A DNA stretch of 9,021 bases from Comamonadaceae bacterium (lineage in GTDB: Bacteria; Pseudomonadota; Gammaproteobacteria; Burkholderiales; Burkholderiaceae_C), in contig CANKNK010000051.1 of the NCBI GenBank assembly GCA_947483455.1, positions 1 to 9,021 of the forward strand, in the 5' to 3' direction. Below, piece by piece: positions 6,271 through 9,021 of the stretch. Below the pieces are notes generated by a model. The model saw nothing but the letters and a program-made list of their open reading frames with translations. It was not told where the DNA came from and searched no databases. The position numbers and the translations under genes are program-made. Position 1 is the stretch's first letter, and each line of letters starts with the position of its first letter.

Positions 6271-8906
6271 GCCACGGCCCAAAAATCCTTGCGACACAAT
6301 CCGCGCACCTTGCAAAAATCGCAGGTCGCGCCCTCGCCCAGCGCGGGCAAGACGGCACCGCCAGCGATGCGCTCCATATCGTTATCTATGCCATTGAGCA
6401 AGGCATTGCGGGCATGCAGCAAGTCCGATTGCGCAATGGTTTTGCAGCCCTCGCGTTCGTGAAAACTCAGGTAGGCGCCTGCGTCATCGTCCTTGCCATG
6501 CAGCGCCGCATAAAAAGCCATTTGCGTGTCTTCCAGGGGCTGCTTCACCCGTTTGCGCGTGGCGTCGGGCGATTCGGTTTTGTAATCCAATATCAGGCTG
6601 GCTCCGTCCGCGCTGCGGTCTAAGCGGTCGATCCGCCCTACCAGGCTTACGCGGGCCAGAGGCCGCTCCAACTGCAGCTCCGCCTGATCAAACACCATGC
6701 CAGCAGCCGCATGCTGTTGACGCCACAGCAAATAGCCTTCGGCCATGGTGCGCCAAGCGGAAGAAAAGGGTAAAAACTCGTCCGCGTCCAAGCCCAAGGC
6801 TTGCGTGGCTGCGTCACCCGCACGCTCTAGCAGGACGCGCTGGTGCGCGTCATCCGCCTGCGGTAGCGCCTGCATGGCCCGCTCAAAGTGCTCCAAAACC
6901 CGATGCAGCCACTGCCCGAAGTCGCGCTTGTCCACTTCGCTTTCCAGTTCTTCGGTGCCATACAGCGCCAATTGGCGTTGCGCGAAAAAACGATACGGGC
7001 AATTGCGCAAGTCTTCGTAGGCGCTTTGGCTGAGTTTGGCGGGAATCAGGCCGGGCGCGCGGGCTTGCGGTGCCCGCAGTGGCCGTGTCGCAAGCGGCCG
7101 CAGGCTGCGCTGGTCCGCGCCCACGGGAAGCGGCCCACTAGCGAACAGTGCGCGCACCAAAGGGCTGGCCGAAATAGTTTCACCGGCATCGTCACTGGTG
7201 CGCCAAAAAATATCGCAATGGGGATGGTCCAGCGCGTGTAAAAACGCCTGTTCACTGGCCTGTGCCAGCGCACTGCGTTCGGGCAAACCCAGAGCCTGTC
7301 GCTGCCCCGGTGTCCACAAGCTACGGGACTCTGGCACCCGTGGCAGGCGTATGTCGTCACAACCGGCCAGCACCACCGCCGCAAACGGACGGGCCAGAAT
7401 TTGGCTCATCGGCAATAAGACCACCTGCTCATGCGCGGGGTAGTCCGGGCGATAGGTGTTGCCTTCCAGCAGCGCTTGCATCCAGCTACTGAAATCGGCT
7501 GCGTCCATCGCTTGGCCACCCCACAGGGTTTGCGCCTGCAAGCGTTCACGCTGCAGCGGGCTGTCCAAGCCACTTAGGGCCAGTAACTGCAGCCCTGCGG
7601 CGTCTTGTTCAAGCGTGTCCCACATACCGGCATCGCGCAAAGCGTGCTCCAACACGCCCAGCCATTGCGCCATGCTGCGGCGCCCGCTAAAGGCTTGCCG
7701 CAAGGTATCGGCAGCGCTAACACACTGCGCAATAGCGTTGGCATCCGAACCCTTGGGGCGCTCGGTACCGGACAGCCGCTGTGGCACTTCACGCCAATCG
7801 CGCAATTGGTAGCGCCGCAAATACGCTTCCATGGCGGCACTGGCAGGCGCCAAGGTGGGGGCCAGCTTGAGCCAGGCCAGCACCGCATCGCTGGACGCAT
7901 TCCAGACACTGGCGCGCAGCAAAGCAGTCACCACAGCGGCCGCATGGGTGGTGGAGAGCATCCAACCGGTTTCGTCACGTACCATGGCGCCCGCTCCATC
8001 GAGCAGGGCCTGAATGCGTCTGGTTAACGCGCGGTCGGAGCAAATCAGCGCCAGTGGGTAGCGATCCGCCGCCACATGCGCCAGCACGCTGGCCGCTACG
8101 CGCTGCGCCTCTTGGGCCGCATCAATGCAAGCGTGTAACTGAGGCGCAAGGCCGTCAGCGGCAGTTTCGGCGACGAGCGGCATGCGGTGCAGGCGCTCGC
8201 CCCATATACCTTGCAAGCCCTCCAGCAAAGGATCGCGCGACAAGCCTTCGAGCGCCAGCACGCAATCCACACCGGCACGCGCATGCGGGCTAAAGAGTAC
8301 GTCGGTGGCATAACGCGAACTGGCGGCCCATTCCAAGGCCGCTGCCATGGCGATGGCTTCCCAGCCCGCACCCGGCCCGGACCAGCCACCCTCACACGCA
8401 TCGCGGCTGGCCTGGGCCCAGGCCGCACGTTCAGCGGGCGCACGGGCTGCCGCCAAGGGTGCGACCTCTTGCGCCGCGCTCACCATCAAGGCGGCCAGCA
8501 TATCGATCTGCTCCGCGCTGTAGCGGCCGCGCCAGGTGTGTAACAGTGCCCGCGCCGTCAGGGTATCGGCGGCCTTGTCCCGGCGAATATCGGTGGGGCC
8601 CGCCTCAAAGGGCGCTAGGCTGGCGCTCCAGTTCATCGAAGTCTCAAAGCGCGGGGCGAAGCCGTCGGGAAAGCGCGTCGACCACATCAGCTGGGCTTGG
8701 CGCAAAAGTTGGGCATAGGGCAACAAAACCACGGTACGGCCGGGGTGGGCGCCCAGCGCCGCGATGCGTGCGGCCATGGCGTCGAGCAAACCGGTATCCG
8801 GCGCAAACCAGCACCAGGCGGCCGGCAAGTCGCGGGGCAGTGTGCGCTCGGACCCAGGCGAAACCGGGAATTGCCCCTTGGGATGGGAATTTTCTATGCC
8901 GGTCAT
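6267..8906 (-). CDS. PD-(D/E)XK nuclease with 4Fe-4S cluster, AddB-like subunit
   Basis: The 879-residue protein looks like the AddB partner of the downstream helicase. AddB proteins combine a degenerate SF1 helicase body with a C-terminal RecB-family nuclease locked by a 4Fe-4S cluster. Here the nuclease shows H668 in FGQWLHRVLEHF, D760 in GRIDRLD, D774 and K776 in ILDYKTES, and Q795/Y799 in TQMAFY. The cluster ligands fit the AddB pattern: C636 in NCPYRFF before the nuclease, then C862, C865 and C871 (C-x2-C-x5-C) after it. The N-terminal half contains AddB-like segments such as SDRALTRRIQALL near residue 291 and LAGCDDIRLP near 517, but I see no GxGKT/S Walker A, so ATPase activity is not expected. 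ATG 8906 is chosen because the upstream in-frame ATGs overlap the trxA start or lie in the divergent spacer. No strong Shine-Dalgarno precedes 8906, so the start is moderately certain. It is the first gene of the operon. Confidence 0.93.
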   Translation of the reverse strand: MTGIENSHPKGQFPVSPGSERTLPRDLPAAWCWFAPDTGLLDAMAARIAALGAHPGRTVVLLPYAQLLRQAQLMWSTRFPDGFAPRFETSMNWSASLAPFEAGPTDIRRDKAADTLTARALLHTWRGRYSAEQIDMLAALMVSAAQEVAPLAAARAPAERAAWAQASRDACEGGWSGPGAGWEAIAMAAALEWAASSRYATDVLFSPHARAGVDCVLALEGLSRDPLLEGLQGIWGERLHRMPLVAETAADGLAPQLHACIDAAQEAQRVAASVLAHVAADRYPLALICSDRALTRRIQALLDGAGAMVRDETGWMLSTTHAAAVVTALLRASVWNASSDAVLAWLKLAPTLAPASAAMEAYLRRYQLRDWREVPQRLSGTERPKGSDANAIAQCVSAADTLRQAFSGRRSMAQWLGVLEHALRDAGMWDTLEQDAAGLQLLALSGLDSPLQRERLQAQTLWGGQAMDAADFSSWMQALLEGNTYRPDYPAHEQVVLLPMSQILARPFAAVVLAGCDDIRLPRVPESRSLWTPGQRQALGLPERSALAQASEQAFLHALDHPHCDIFWRTSDDAGETISASPLVRALFASGPLPVGADQRSLRPLATRPLRAPQARAPGLIPAKLSQSAYEDLRNCPYRFFAQRQLALYGTEELESEVDKRDFGQWLHRVLEHFERAMQALPQADDAHQRVLLERAGDAATQALGLDADEFLPFSSAWRTMAEGYLLWRQQHAAAGMVFDQAELQLERPLARVSLVGRIDRLDRSADGASLILDYKTESPDATRKRVKQPLEDTQMAFYAALHGKDDDAGAYLSFHEREGCKTIAQSDLLHARNALLNGIDNDMERIAGGAVLPALGEGATCDFCKVRGLCRKDFWAVA

Positions 8907-8991
8907 AGCAGGCGCCCAAAAACGCGAGGGCTTGTTTCTGTCACAATCGATTTCATATACGCGGTATTCACCACTTCCTGAGGAAACTTCC
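8907..8991. promoter_or_regulatory. Shared divergent upstream region of the addB-like operon and trxA
   Basis: These 85 bases separate two divergent start codons and must hold promoters for both. On the plus strand TTGTTT at 8932-8937 and TATACG at 8956-8961 are 18 bases apart and could be a weak sigma-70 promoter for trxA. A perfect 8-bp palindrome, AATCGATT, lies at 8945-8952 between these boxes, where a regulator could act. I found no convincing promoter reading leftward for the nuclease operon and no LexA-type CTGT-N8-ACAG site. Confidence 0.4.
8980..8986 (+). promoter_or_regulatory. Ribosome binding site of trxA
   Basis: GAGGAAA ends five bases before the ATG at 8992. It is a good Shine-Dalgarno match and supports that start codon. 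Confidence 0.75.
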
Positions 8992-9021
8992 ATGGCCAGC
9001 GAACTCGTCAAACACATCACC
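8992..9021 (+). CDS. trxA: Thioredoxin, N-terminal fragment (10 codons, continues beyond window)
   Basis: Only MASELVKHIT is present before the window ends. This matches the opening of thioredoxin 1 from Comamonadaceae and related Burkholderiales, the small cytoplasmic WCGPC disulfide reductase that supplies electrons to ribonucleotide reductase and other enzymes. The active-site motif lies beyond the window, so the call rests on ten residues, a clear ribosome binding site and the known habit of such genomes to place a thioredoxin gene beside an AddAB-like pair. I recall that order from related genomes and cannot check it here. It is divergent from the nuclease operon. Confidence 0.75.
   Translation, partial: MASELVKHIT

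Noticed and set aside
8938..8953. Possible LexA (SOS) box beginning CTGT
   Set aside because: The second half reads ATTT instead of ACAG, so the CTGT-N8-ACAG pattern is not met.
8907..9020. 38-residue N-terminal extension of the AddB-like protein
   Set aside because: It runs antisense through the divergent promoter region and into the trxA coding start, and has no AddB-like sequence.

Overview
The window looks like ordinary chromosomal DNA from a GC-rich betaproteobacterium, most likely Comamonadaceae (Rhodoferax/Polaromonas/Acidovorax type). I base this on the sequence character of the Tex, TrxA and AddAB-like proteins and on the compact layout; the genus is inference. I see no phage, IS, integron, CRISPR or toxin-antitoxin signature.

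Layout from left to right. (1) Positions 1-1295, minus strand: the first 431 codons of tex, a transcription accessory RNA-binding protein, cut by the window edge inside its YqgF-like domain. (2) Positions 1296-1516: a short non-coding stretch upstream of tex with competing GC-rich hairpins, then a likely promoter on the plus strand. (3) Positions 1517-1613, plus strand: a gene for the small bacterial SRP RNA (4.5S, ffs), ending in its own stem plus U-run. (4) Positions 1610-8906, minus strand: a tight three-gene operon transcribed right to left. It holds an AddB-like PD-(D/E)XK nuclease with a 4Fe-4S cysteine set, an AddA/RecB-like UvrD helicase-nuclease, and a PP_4765/HI0933-type FAD-dependent oxidoreductase. 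Both junctions are 4-base ATGA stop/start overlaps. (5) Positions 8992-9021, plus strand: the first ten codons of trxA, divergent from the nuclease operon across an 85-bp shared upstream region.

How the genes fit together: the AddB-like and AddA-like proteins carry every motif expected of the two subunits of a double-strand-break end-resection enzyme (helicase in AddA, nuclease domains in both, iron-sulfur fold in AddB). The flavoprotein is translationally coupled to them, but its reaction is unknown. Its stop codon lies inside the 3' stem of the convergent SRP RNA gene. tex, ffs and trxA are housekeeping genes. No novel defence or accessory system is visible; the most thought-provoking points are the coupled flavoprotein and the ffs/flavoprotein 3' overlap.
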